In this document: piece by piece, positions 9,236-17,100 of the stretch | Numbering within the stretch: the first letter of the stretch is position 1 | Layout of the letters: the number at the start of each line of letters is the position of its first letter | Virus record (IMG/VR): IMGVR_UViG_3300025652_000531 | Span: 1 to 24,343 of that record | Reading direction: 5' to 3' (one strand) | DNA length: 24,343 bases | Source: a virus | Made by a program: the position numbers and the translations under genes | Notes under the pieces: generated by a model | Told to the model about the DNA's origin: nothing | Seen by the model: the letters and a program-made list of their open reading frames with translations, nothing else | Database searches by the model: none

Positions 9236-9631
9236 TTAATCTCCATAGTAGTTAAAGGGAATCGTGAGATCCGCTCTTGAAAGGGTTTTGTTGTCTGGGT
9301 CTCTACCCATAAATTGTAGTGATGCTAGATCCGTTTGCAGCCCTTCAATGACAGTCTTTGTTTCAAAAATTTGAAGCAGAGAAGCTGTCTTGTTAACGGG
9401 TACAGTCTGTCCATTACCCGAGGGGTAAAAGATAGACAGAACAATCCTACCAGGAATGACACGAGCGTTACCTGAGTAAGCAAGGCGATCTGTGTTGTTG
9501 AACACGACCATGTACTTGATAAACTGGGGTTTGCTAATGTTGCCTTTGTAGTCATGCGGATACACAGGAAACTCTTCAGTCTTTGAAGCTTCCGCGAGGA
9601 GGTTGAAGTTATCTACAAGTGTTTTAAACAT
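9236..9631 (-). CDS. Tail terminator protein (gpU-like)
   Basis: A 131-residue protein: an N-terminal helix (residues 1-15), then FPVYPHDYKG, VVFNNTDRLAYSG, a beta hairpin region (VIPGRIVLSIFYPSG), a helix (TASLLQIFETKTVIEGLQ) and a final strand (SRADLTIPFNYYG). This helix-strand-helix-strand plan and length fit tail terminators, which cap the tube and join it to the head. It overlaps the head-closure gene by 8 bases and lies directly before the tube gene. The start ATG 9631 has GAGG seven bases upstream. An alternative is another neck protein. Confidence 0.65.
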   Translation of the reverse strand: MFKTLVDNFNLLAEASKTEEFPVYPHDYKGNISKPQFIKYMVVFNNTDRLAYSGNARVIPGRIVLSIFYPSGNGQTVPVNKTASLLQIFETKTVIEGLQTDLASLQFMGRDPDNKTLSRADLTIPFNYYGD

Positions 9632-9968
9632 TGGATAACCTCGCTGCTGTCAGAATATGAGCGCCTTCGTAGGACTCAAAAGATTCAATTTGGTATTTGA
9701 TACTATTGACAGTGAAAACGGAGTATTTAGAAATGTCAAAGTCGATTGAACGAGCAATGAACTTTGTCCTGATAGTTGAGCCGTCGGCTGTCACATGTTC
9801 AATAGGTATCATCTCAACAGCCTTGAGTTCGAGAGTGGAGTTTACATCCCCTCCTACGAAATCAAAGCCGCTGACGAGTTCTTCATCAAAGGTTGCGATC
9901 TGAACCAGATCAGACAAACTTCGAAAGGCTGTGTCTACTCCCGCCCTGATCGTTGATTTCAATGACAT
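9624..9968 (-). CDS. Head-closure / head-tail connector protein (stopper)
   Basis: A 114-residue protein from ATG 9968 (MSLKSTIRAG), chosen because GGAGG lies eight bases upstream and the ATG overlaps the previous stop as TAATG. It has an N-terminal helix (SLKSTIRAGVDTAFRSLSDL), then mostly beta strands with a DISKYSVFTVNSIKYQIES segment typical of small head-closure proteins ('...dr v.v.g..y.v..i...'). Such proteins seal the connector after DNA packaging. It sits between the connector and the tail terminator. The family call rests mainly on order and fold pattern. Confidence 0.65.
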   Translation of the reverse strand: MSLKSTIRAGVDTAFRSLSDLVQIATFDEELVSGFDFVGGDVNSTLELKAVEMIPIEHVTADGSTIRTKFIARSIDFDISKYSVFTVNSIKYQIESFESYEGAHILTAARLSNV

Positions 9969-10462
9969 TAGTTTGACCTCCACCAACCTGCAGAGGTTGC
10001 GCCGGAGAGCAGTAATGGCATGATCAATCGATTCACGGTTGTGGGTATCTGCGGGATTCGCGGCGGGGAACCAGCGCTTTGTCCGCTAGACAGCTCAATG
10101 GGGCCAACACTGATAGAGGTGTATCGTGTGTCGTAAGCCCCTGAGATTGCCTCAGGATACCTAACAAGGTGTAGGGCAAGTTGAGCAGTTGCCTTTTGAA
10201 GACGAATTGGAATCTCAGCAGCTGTGTAGCTGACCCATAGATTGAGTACAGGATCAAAAAAGGTACCTGCCTCTCGGGGCCAAGCTAGAGTCTGCGTTGG
10301 GTCGACAGCGACCCCGATCCATGGTTGTTGGTCTAGCAAGTAGGTAGCGTCAATGAGCGCCTGCTCTTGAACAACCAAGGTTTCCGCTTCCCAGTCCGGG
10401 TTATCAGCGAGATAGTCGTCTGCAGAAGCGAGGTAAGAGTTTTCAAGATAGACAAGCGCCAT
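9968..10462 (-). CDS. Head-tail connector (adaptor), DnaT-like fold
   Basis: A 164-residue protein starting YLENSYLASADDYLADNPDW. Residues 28-45 (VVQEQALIDATYLLDQQ) and 80-98 (AAEIPIRLQKATAQLALHL) are the two helices seen in proteins often labelled 'putative DnaT-like ssDNA-binding protein', which act as head-tail adaptors, with the LAWPREAG turn between them. It attaches under the portal. It follows the capsid gene by 12 bases; AAGGAG stands six bases before ATG 10462. The C-terminal 60 residues are proline- and serine-rich and less regular. Confidence 0.78.
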   Translation of the reverse strand: MALVYLENSYLASADDYLADNPDWEAETLVVQEQALIDATYLLDQQPWIGVAVDPTQTLAWPREAGTFFDPVLNLWVSYTAAEIPIRLQKATAQLALHLVRYPEAISGAYDTRYTSISVGPIELSSGQSAGSPPRIPQIPTTVNRLIMPLLLSGATSAGWWRSN

Positions 10463-10474
10463 TGGTTGCTCCTT

Positions 10475-11566
10475 TTATGAGTGAAAGATTGGAAGGATGC
10501 CCAAGTTCAGAGGGTCAACTTTACGATTCCAGCTAGCAGCTGCCGCCAGAGTGGTGTTGCTTGCGAAGGCAGAAGTGGAGCCAGCCCAGTCGTAACCGAG
10601 GGGGTGAGCCACAAAGCCGTAGCGGTACCAGATGTCGGTCGAACCACCACCTGCGTAAGCAGCGGCGTCACGGTCGACTTCGGTTGCAACAGGCATCGGG
10701 ATCTCAGCGAACGCGATGGAGTTTGGCTTAACCAAGAAAGTTGTCTTGTTGGACTGCGCGTTGACATTCGCACCAGCGGACAGGTCACCCTGAGCTGCGC
10801 GGGTCATCAGCAGACGGAACTTGCCACCAAAGATTGTCTGGAAGGTCATGTTGCCGTCCTGGATACGATCTTCGTCAACGAGGTTAGCTGCGCGGAGGTC
10901 AGCCATGATCTCAGGGGACGTGATCATATAGACATAGTCGGGCTCGTAGTCCTTGTAGAACATACCCATTGCACGGAAGAGACGCTCACCACGAGCAGCA
11001 CCTGTGGCACCTGAGTCGATCAGTTTACGCTCATCGTTTTCACCAGTCGCAGCAGCACCGAAGGCACCGTTGGAGTTGACGTCAATGAAAGCACCTGTGT
11101 CGTTGTCAGGGATTGTGTCGAAACCGACGATGCCTGCACCGACTGCAGCTTCGGAAGCCGCTACACCTTTGAGGGCAGCGAGGATCGCAGCGTGCTCGTC
11201 TTGAGCGCGAGACTCAGCGAAGCTACGGGCGAAGTACGCCAGACCGTCCTGCTGAGAGATGATACGCTGCAGGTTGACCTGCTTCGAACCGATTGTGCGA
11301 GCTGACTTGATGTAGTTCGCGATGTCGGTTGAGATCTCTGTGTAGGAGCCGTCAGCTGCGTTGCTCAGGGAAGCAATGTTGACGGTTGCATCGAGTGGTT
11401 TATACCAGCGCATCTGACCCGTGAAGCTTTCACGTGACGTGTCGATGTCTGCACTACCAGTAACCATACCAGTGGAGTTGATTCGTTTCTCTTCTGTCCA
11501 ACGCTCTTGAGCGTAGCTAGAAATCGCTAGTGCGACGTTTTGAAAGTTTGTGTTTGTAATAGCCAT
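10475..11566 (-). CDS. Major capsid protein
   Basis: A 363-residue protein. An N-terminal helix region (FQNVALAISSYAQERW) is followed by GQMRWYKPLD and a long alpha segment (QQDGLAYFARSFAESRAQDEHAAILAALKGV). A YVYMITSPEIMADLRAANLVDE block, as in P-domain/spine regions of HK97-fold capsid proteins, and a C-terminal VAHPLGYDW segment complete it. The VxHPxGYxW end is common in phage major capsid proteins of this size (MCP 13-like group, from memory). It follows the scaffold gene and precedes the connector. AAGG lies eight bases before ATG 11566. It is alanine-rich and looks strongly expressed. The HK97 fold is inferred. Confidence 0.9.
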   Translation of the reverse strand: MAITNTNFQNVALAISSYAQERWTEEKRINSTGMVTGSADIDTSRESFTGQMRWYKPLDATVNIASLSNAADGSYTEISTDIANYIKSARTIGSKQVNLQRIISQQDGLAYFARSFAESRAQDEHAAILAALKGVAASEAAVGAGIVGFDTIPDNDTGAFIDVNSNGAFGAAATGENDERKLIDSGATGAARGERLFRAMGMFYKDYEPDYVYMITSPEIMADLRAANLVDEDRIQDGNMTFQTIFGGKFRLLMTRAAQGDLSAGANVNAQSNKTTFLVKPNSIAFAEIPMPVATEVDRDAAAYAGGGSTDIWYRYGFVAHPLGYDWAGSTSAFASNTTLAAAASWNRKVDPLNLGILPIFHS

Positions 11567-11587
11567 TTGTTGTACCTTAGCCTTTAT

Positions 11588-12271
11588 TTAGTAAGTAATA
11601 GAGCCCAGCTTACCCTGTTCAGCTAGACGCAACAGATCTTCTGTTGAGACACCTTCGAGAGTTTTAGGACGCCCAGTACTTGTACTAGAGTTGTTTGTTG
11701 ATGTTCCTGTACCGGAATTATCTTTGGGTTTAAATAGAAAGTCTTTGTCGGGATCTTTACGGAATGCCTTGATGTAGTCACCAATAGGGGCACCCGATTT
11801 ATGAACCCAACGCTCATCATCATCTTGAACTAGTTCTGAAACGATGGCTTTGAAGGCAGTCTCCTTAGCGAATTCGTTCTTGAACTCAAGCCCGCCCAAA
11901 TAACTATCGAGTTCCCGATCGCGAGTCAGGGACGTCAATCGCTCATTGAGGATCTTGTTTGTTTCTTCATACTCTGTCAGCTTCAAGTTAGCAACCTCTA
12001 GGTGCTTCCCTTCAGCCTCGAGCTGTTTACGTTTTTCGGCCTGTTGATTCTCTTTCAGTCGTGTATTTTCACGAGCGAGTTCTTCAGCTTTCTTGTAAGC
12101 TTTGTCAACATTGCTTTTCATTTTGCCTAGACGATCTTCAACAATCTTTTCAATCATGTCAGCATAATCTTCTGACAGCTTTTGTTTTGTTGTTGTATCT
12201 TGATTATCGTCAGTGGTCTGTGTAGTTTCTTTATCTAGTTCGTCTTGAGGTTCATTAGCTTCATCAGCCAT
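11588..12271 (-). CDS. Capsid scaffold protein
   Basis: A 227-residue, very charged protein from ATG 12271 (MADEANEPQDEL). I prefer this to the in-frame GTG 21 bases upstream because AAGGA lies ten bases before the ATG. Residues ~1-40 are acidic and disordered. Residues ~41-120 form a predicted coiled coil rich in K, E and L. A globular or helical stretch (YLGGLEFKNEFAKETAFKAIVSEL) follows, then a Ser/Thr/Asn/Gly linker and a short C-terminal helix (STEDLLRLAEQGKLGSITY) that could bind the capsid protein. This is the classic plan of a head scaffold placed directly before the capsid gene. Confidence 0.85.
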   Translation of the reverse strand: MADEANEPQDELDKETTQTTDDNQDTTTKQKLSEDYADMIEKIVEDRLGKMKSNVDKAYKKAEELARENTRLKENQQAEKRKQLEAEGKHLEVANLKLTEYEETNKILNERLTSLTRDRELDSYLGGLEFKNEFAKETAFKAIVSELVQDDDERWVHKSGAPIGDYIKAFRKDPDKDFLFKPKDNSGTGTSTNNSSTSTGRPKTLEGVSTEDLLRLAEQGKLGSITY

Positions 12272-12299
12272 AGTTTTATAATCCTTCTGCACACAGTGC

Positions 12300-12336
12300 T
12301 AGTAGAGCTAAGGTACAACCTTGACTCAGTCTACTA
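12300..12336 (-). repeat. Nested inverted repeat upstream of the scaffold gene
   Basis: An outer 7-bp repeat TAGTAGA (12300-12306) / TCTACTA (12330-12336) encloses an inner perfect stem AAGGT (12310-12314) - ACA - ACCTT (12318-12322). It lies 29 bases before the scaffold start and could be an operator or promoter hairpin for the head genes, or an mRNA leader structure. Function is inferred only. Confidence 0.4.
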
Positions 12337-12390
12337 TGGTAATCCCTCACAGGGAGGGGTTTAAAAAAAAAAGAGGGGAGGAACAGAACA

Positions 12391-12411
12391 GGAGGCCCTC
12401 TGGGGGCTTCC
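12391..12411 (+). other. 8-bp hairpin in the divergent intergenic region
   Basis: GGAGGCCC pairs with GGGCTTCC around a five-base loop. One pair is G-U as plus-strand RNA but A-C as minus-strand RNA, so the plus transcript folds better. On the minus side a run of ten T (12372-12363) follows 18 bases after the stem, too far for a standard terminator. It may be a weak terminator or leader structure separating the plus cassette from the head genes. Confidence 0.4.
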
Positions 12412-12471
12412 GGTCCTGCTACCCTTCTTTATCGTTACCTGGTGGTTATTCCAAAAAGTGAGGAAAATGAT

Positions 12472-12487
12472 GTATCTATAATGATAC
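12472..12487 (+). promoter_or_regulatory. Putative promoter/operator for the plus-strand cassette
   Basis: TATAAT (12477-12482) is a perfect -10 match and is enclosed by a perfect inverted repeat GTATC (12472-12476) / GATAC (12483-12487). It lies 42 bases before the first plus-strand ATG. No good -35 TTGACA is present at the usual distance. An ACTATA word (12486-12491), reminiscent of T7-family promoters, follows. A repressor site over the -10 is plausible but unproven. Confidence 0.4.
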
Positions 12488-12528
12488 TATATAAAGTAGT
12501 GTTATCCCCTTGATCAAGGATTAGAACA

Positions 12529-12903
12529 ATGAAAGCTAAAGTAAACAACCCTGCAATGACCGAAGCAATGAAAAAGGCTTTTGAAAAGCCAATGACAGAG
12601 TGGGTTCATAAAGAGTTGAGCCTTCTCCGTTTTCACCCAGTTTGGATTACTACTACCATGCTTGTCGCAGCGGTTGGTGTCTACTCTTTGGGTGGAACTC
12701 TTGCAGCTTCCACTGCAGCTCCCGCGCTTATGATTCCTATTGTAACAGGCATCTTCGGTTGCGGGATTGGCTTGCTTATGGCGAGCCTTGAAACCACTGT
12801 TCACTCAGTGGTCTACGACTATATCACGCCTGCCATCAGCGGCGCGTATGACTACCTGGCCTCTTGGTTCGCCAGTGAAGAAGAACCAACAGTCGCAGCC
12901 TAA
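12529..12903 (+). CDS. Small two-helix membrane protein, unknown
   Basis: A 124-residue protein with AAGGA eight bases before the ATG. Residues 1-36 form a polar, basic N-terminal helix (MTEAMKKAFEKPMTEWVHKEL). Two hydrophobic segments follow, about 38-60 and 63-86, rich in Ala, Gly and Val. An aromatic-acidic tail (YDYLASWFASEEEP) ends the protein. It is the first gene of the plus-strand cassette. The next gene repeats the same plan, with a similar W/Y-acidic tail, so the two may be ancient paralogues. Holin, superinfection exclusion or other membrane roles are possible; I do not recognise the family. Confidence 0.8.
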   Translation: MKAKVNNPAMTEAMKKAFEKPMTEWVHKELSLLRFHPVWITTTMLVAAVGVYSLGGTLAASTAAPALMIPIVTGIFGCGIGLLMASLETTVHSVVYDYITPAISGAYDYLASWFASEEEPTVAA

Positions 12904-12913
12904 GGAGCGTAAG

Positions 12914-13228
12914 ATGACTACCTCAAATGACACTAACAACTTCCAAGCAACAGCACAAATTGTTGCGGCCATCAGTCTGGGTGCATTCCTGGGTACGACG
13001 GCTTCAGCAGCACTGCTACTCCCAGTGATGGGTGTGGCAATCAACACTACGTACCTTGCCTACATTACTGTAGTGGGTATCGCAGTTGGCGTAGCGGTGA
13101 TGGAGATCGCCCTCCCGTCAGTCTTTAGTATCGTTAATAGTACCAGCGAAGCCGTGGTTGCAAGCTGGAATTACGTCTCAGATTGGTGGTATCAAACACC
13201 TGAAGAAGAAACAATTAAGGCCCAGTAA
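12914..13228 (+). CDS. Small two-helix membrane protein, second member
   Basis: A 104-residue protein from ATG 12914, preceded by AAGGAGCG; an in-frame upstream extension to 12767 would overlap the first gene and lacks a ribosome site. A polar N-terminus (residues 1-11) is followed by two long hydrophobic segments, about 12-42 and 46-70, then a WNYVSDWWYQTPEEE tail. The order 'membrane, membrane, aromatic-acidic tail' mirrors the preceding protein. The ribosome site and first codons nearly match those of the fibre gene at 21638 (AGGAGCGTAAGATG shared). Function unknown. Confidence 0.8.
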   Translation: MTTSNDTNNFQATAQIVAAISLGAFLGTTASAALLLPVMGVAINTTYLAYITVVGIAVGVAVMEIALPSVFSIVNSTSEAVVASWNYVSDWWYQTPEEETIKAQ

Positions 13229-13246
13229 GAGGCCCAAGGACTTTTT

Positions 13247-13336
13247 ATGTTAGAGAAACTACTAGCTACCATGGTTAAGATCTGCGTTCAGCTGATTTTG
13301 ACAAGACTAGAAATTTGGTGGAGAAAACATGCTTGA
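13247..13336 (+). CDS. Tiny 29-residue amphipathic peptide
   Basis: MLEKLLATMVKICVQLILTR then LEIWWRKHA. AAGGA lies seven bases before the ATG. The stop overlaps the next start (ATGCTTGA), a sign of translational coupling. The peptide is helical and amphipathic with one cysteine. Its reality is supported by the ribosome site and tight packing, not by recognised homology. Confidence 0.55.
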   Translation: MLEKLLATMVKICVQLILTRLEIWWRKHA

Positions 13337-13397
13337 TTACTTCGTATTCAAACTTGTATCCGCCTTCTTCCTGATGTTAGTTAAATCTCTTTCCTAA
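13329..13397 (+). CDS. Tiny 22-residue hydrophobic peptide
   Basis: MLDYFVFKLVSAFFLMLVKS then LS. A single hydrophobic helix spans nearly the whole peptide, enough to span or lie in a membrane. It starts within the last 8 bases of the previous ORF, with GGTGGAG five bases upstream of its ATG. Function unknown; a toxin-like or lysis-timing peptide is conceivable. Confidence 0.5.
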   Translation: MLDYFVFKLVSAFFLMLVKSLS

Positions 13398-13406
13398 GTC
13401 GAAAAC

Positions 13407-13430
13407 CGGGCACCTAACGGTGACAGCCCG
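13407..13430 (+). other. RNA hairpin between tiny plus-strand ORFs
   Basis: CGGGC, ACC, loop TAAC, GGT, then four unpaired bases and GCCCG form a two-part stem. It is followed by purines, not T, so it is not a terminator. It may shield the mRNA or set translation of the 37-residue ORF downstream. Confidence 0.4.
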
Positions 13431-13446
13431 AAAGAATCGAGAAAAG

Positions 13447-13560
13447 ATGTTAAACATTCTGTTCAATCACATGATTCATGGAGTCATCTTCTGTTTTAGA
13501 AAGGCAGATCACTACCCGGCTACCCTGATACCAACCCTTAAAAGACTTGAGAGGAAATAA
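13447..13560 (+). CDS. Small 37-residue peptide, unknown
   Basis: Hydrophobic N-terminus (MLNILFNHMIHGVIFCF) followed by a basic tail (LKRLERK). GAGAAAAG precedes the ATG, a weak ribosome site. The stop lies one base before the next ATG, and the Shine-Dalgarno of the next gene is inside its last codons. It fits the cassette pattern of short membrane peptides, but the evidence is limited to frame, packing and composition. Confidence 0.45.
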   Translation: MLNILFNHMIHGVIFCFRKADHYPATLIPTLKRLERK

Positions 13561-13561
13561 A

Positions 13562-13747
13562 ATGACTGGTCTTTATAACGTAACCCTCACAGCATTGCAA
13601 TATGGTGTGATTACTGGAACAACACTCGTGGTTGTACCCGCCTCATTGGCAGTCGCTCTTATCTGCCAAGCATCTGACATTGTAGTCGACGGACTAGAAT
13701 GGTTGAAGATCAATGGGGAAGGTGCAGCTAATGCCGAAGTTGGATAA
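13562..13747 (+). CDS. 61-residue single-helix membrane protein
   Basis: Starts at ATG 13562 with AGAGG seven bases upstream; a TTG 15 bases earlier is less likely. Residues ~13-36 are strongly hydrophobic (YGVITGTTLVVVPASLAVAL), and the C-terminal 20 residues are polar. One membrane helix with a cytoplasmic or periplasmic tail is likely. It overlaps the next gene by 17 bases, so translation is likely coupled. Family unknown. Confidence 0.7.
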   Translation: MTGLYNVTLTALQYGVITGTTLVVVPASLAVALICQASDIVVDGLEWLKINGEGAANAEVG

Positions 13748-13853
13748 ACTGGACTTCGCAGCAATACTTGAGTTGGCGGTCGTTGCCGCTACTATCACTC
13801 TGATAGTTGAGACCCTTCTCGTTACCGCAGGTAAACTGGAAGAAGAAGAGTAA
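13731..13853 (+). CDS. 40-residue single-helix membrane peptide
   Basis: MPKLDKLDFAAILELAVVAA then a hydrophobic stretch to about residue 33 and an acidic KLEEEE tail. GGGGAAGG stands eight bases before the ATG. It is the last gene of the plus cassette; its stop is six bases before the terminator stem. Small size, one membrane helix and a charged end resemble pinholin- or holin-like peptides, but nothing diagnostic is visible. Confidence 0.65.
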   Translation: MPKLDKLDFAAILELAVVAATITLIVETLLVTAGKLEEEE

Positions 13854-13858
13854 GATAA

Positions 13859-13916
13859 GTCATCGGCCCATTAGCATCATGCTAGTGGGTCGGTGGCTCC
13901 TTCTTTTTTTTTTTTT
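13859..13916 (+). terminator. Strong intrinsic terminator of the plus cassette
   Basis: Bases 13859-13876 pair with 13880-13897 in an 18-bp stem with a TCA loop, then TCCTTC and a run of 13 T (13904-13916). Four pairs are G-U in plus-strand RNA and would be A-C mismatches in minus-strand RNA, so the element is built for the plus transcript. Its T-run ends inside the stop codon of the converging minus gene. Confidence 0.88.
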
Positions 13917-14145
13917 ATCCGTGGATCACAAACTGTTGAGCTTGAGCCAACAAGAAATAGACTTGAGCTACTTCTAGTGGGGTTGTCACTAGCCGGAATT
14001 CACCCTCTTCATTTGTACCAATGATGATCAGATCTTCAATACCACTCTCCTTAGCCATCTCGAGGAGAGTCTCTGTGGCGAGCATCTCCTTACTGTGCTC
14101 CGGGTCCTTCTTAGCGTCGTCTGCAAACAGTTCTACTACCTTCAT
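13915..14145 (-). CDS. Small conserved-looking phage protein, unknown
   Basis: A 76-residue acidic protein: MKVVELFADDAKK, a helix (LLEMAKESGIEDLIIIG), a TNEEGEFRLVTT strand pair and a C-terminal helix (VAQVYFLLAQAQQFVI). The plan 'helix - vIvIGxdexGxf...t - helix' is common among small phage proteins of unknown role, from memory. AAGGA seven bases before the ATG supports the start. It follows the MuF-polymerase fusion by 12 bases and is probably the last gene of that transcript before the opposing cassette. Confidence 0.75.
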   Translation of the reverse strand: MKVVELFADDAKKDPEHSKEMLATETLLEMAKESGIEDLIIIGTNEEGEFRLVTTPLEVAQVYFLLAQAQQFVIHG

Positions 14146-14157
14146 TATTTTTCCTTC

Positions 14158-17100
14158 TCATGGCCCAAAACCGTAACGGTTATAGCCTGGTTTAAGTGGT
14201 TGAAGTATCTCAGCGCTAGAAAAACCTTCGCTGATAAATCCTTTTTCGTAAGCTTCCTCTAAATACTTTTCGTATACGTCTTTCGGTAACCCTTCTTTTC
14301 GCAGAGCATCCAAAGTTGCCTTGATGTTGTTGAAGTCTCTAGCTCGCGCATACACTTCGAACATGGAATCGATGCCCTCTTCTAACTCGTTGATATTCAT
14401 AAAAATAGCATCGTGAATTGTAGAGGTTCCTAGTCCTCGTTTGAGCCCTTCCAGATGGTAGCCTCTAACAAGAGACGCATCAAGAGCGTGGTTACCGTTC
14501 ACCCCGAAACCAAGGCGAACATCGCCAATGGAGCCCTTACCGAGAAGCTTACCGTCTTCCGCAGACATCTGGTAGATGTTACGTATATAACGCTTAGACT
14601 CTGGGTCATAGAACCGGATTTCTTGTTGGATCTTTGGTCGGTATCTTTGCATCAGGACTTTGTTGTCAAAGGTGACCCAAGGAATGTCTACTTTACCAGT
14701 AGTCAAGGTGTATTCTTGAGCAACTCGCTTCCAGAACTCGATGTAGGTGTTTGCAACAGGCGCTCGTTCAGTTAGCTTTTCTGACATGATGTTAGCGATC
14801 TGCTTGAATTCCTCAGGTCCGATAGTAGGTCCACGAGTGTTAGTGTACTTACGAACGAGGTCTGCGACATCAGGATGGATCTCTTCAGCCTCTGACAACA
14901 TTGCAGCACCGATATTAATATCATGTTTTTCAACCATGTCCGTTAGCTCTCGCCTGAATTGTTTGAGAGAGTCAGCTGTTTCAAAGGCACCAATGTTCTC
15001 AGCATCCTTGATTTTCTGGTCGACAATCTTTCTGAACCCAAGAAATTCTGCTCGTGTTGTGAGAGTAACATCTTGCTTTCTAAGAACTTTTGCCAGTTCA
15101 ACAGCCACTCGAGCTCGCTGTCCCGTCGCACCAGCACCATAGAAGGCGATCATAACTTGATACTTGGAGGCCTTTGAAAGGTCTTCCCATGTCAGGTCCA
15201 TCCCGAGTTCTTCCATCATCTTCTGAAAGCGGGGGTCAGCAACTGCATCTTGAGCAACAAGATCGTAGATCCGGTTCTTACGTGTGGTTGGCATGACGTT
15301 ACTGGTCAGAGCAGCACCACGGTTTCCTGTAGAAAGCGCAATTACCTGTAGACCACTAGCTGAAGCGTCTGCTTCTCCCATCAGCTTAGACTTGAAGGTA
15401 CTAAGAGACTTGGCATCGAATCGGCCACCAGTGTGTTTATGGATGCGATAGTATTCAAGGGCGAAACGTGCAATCTTAGCGACTTCCTCCCCTTCAATCG
15501 ACTGCATGAAAGGGTCTGTCAGGAACTCTCGGATACGACGATCACGCTGTGTGGTGTGAGACATGATCTCGCCTACACGGAGAATAGACGCTTCATGACG
15601 CTTAAAGATTGCCATACGGCCAGCATCTGTGAGCGCCTCTGTTCCGGGTCCGATGACTGACGCCATTTGGATTTGGATCTGATGCAGACCCTTTGGTGTC
15701 ATCGCTGTTGCCTTTGCTGAATTCAGGAAGGGCCGGACAACTTCACCACCTGTAGGTGTCAGGTAGCCGTTGTAGTAGACACGGCCACGTCCATCAATGC
15801 GGGCAGGTACTGTGAATTTCTTACCGCTGCTATTGTAATAACGTATAGTTTCCATGAGTCCGTACCCTTGGTCACCTCTTCGAATGATTTCCTCACGGAA
15901 TGTATTAATTTCATCAAAGTACTCAGCCTTTCCTCGTTGATCTTTGAATCTAACTACGTCATCCATGAAACTAGCGAAGGTAGGGTCTACCTCGTATTCA
16001 AGAGACATAGTATGGTTCAACATGTCCGCAAAGTCTTTATCAAGCTGTTTGGCATCAAACTTTTCGTAGGCAGAACGTGTGATAAGTGGGATACCTGTGT
16101 CGTTACCCCTGCCATCAATGTAGTTCTTATTACGAGCTACTGCATACAATTTATTAACAGGTCGATCAATACCAACTCGGTTAGCCAGCTGAAATTTACG
16201 AGAGGCGAACTGCAAACGCAACATATCTGGGTCAAGTACTTCAACTTCACGAGAGACAGTATCTCTCCAGTTACCGGAGAAACGACCTGTATCAAGATCA
16301 ATAGTAGCTCGTCGAGTAACACCACGAGAGTTGACGCGGATTAGCCCTTGATCACGAAAGTGAGTCAGAATAGCGGAGCCTTCTCGATGGAAGTCGCTTA
16401 GGCTGGCCCCCATATGGGTTGATGCACCCGGCCACTGTTTCTTCAGTTGTTTACCGAGGTTAATTGCTAGACCATCGTAGTCAGTCATACGACCTGCGGC
16501 AATAGTCTCCATTAGCCCAGACATAACCTTGATAGAGTCTTCCGCTCTTGTACCTTTTTCAACTTGACTGATTAGGCTGTCGGCTAGGGACTTGCGTCGG
16601 CCTCCAAGAAGGAACTCTAGGTCAATAATGTCACGGTAGGCTTCTCTGACAGAACGTCTGAGGAAGTTCATTACCCCCTCTTGAGAGAGGGTCTCAAGAA
16701 ACTTGTAGTAAGGTACTTTACCCTTGACCTTACCCTCAATATGCTCCTTGATGATTTTTGACCATTTGTCAGGTGTCTTACCAAAGCGAGTGTAAAAGGC
16801 TACTGGATCTTTTTTGTAAAACAGTTCACGTACACTACGTTTGTAGAAGGAATCACGAAGTTTGCCAGTCAAACCCCCCGCCCCTCTCGAAGGTCTAAAG
16901 AAGTAGGCTCCCCATGGGGCTTGGCCCTTATAGAATAGCTTACGCGCCATCGGTCGCCCAAACTGTGTAGACCAGTTATTGATGAACCTCTGATTTCTCA
17001 GCTTCTCAGCATGTAACTGTGCAATTGTAACCTTTTCACCCATGATCATTACGCTAGGCTCTTTAGGATCACCACGGTATGACATGAACAACTCAGAGCG

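Noticed and set aside
10481-11014. 177-codon plus-strand ORF
   Set aside because: Antisense shadow of the capsid gene; composition reflects the opposite strand.
11569-12319. 13-base inverted repeat GCTAAGGTACAAC flanking the scaffold gene
   Set aside because: A few 13-base pairs are expected by chance in 24 kb; no sign of inversion or mobile element.
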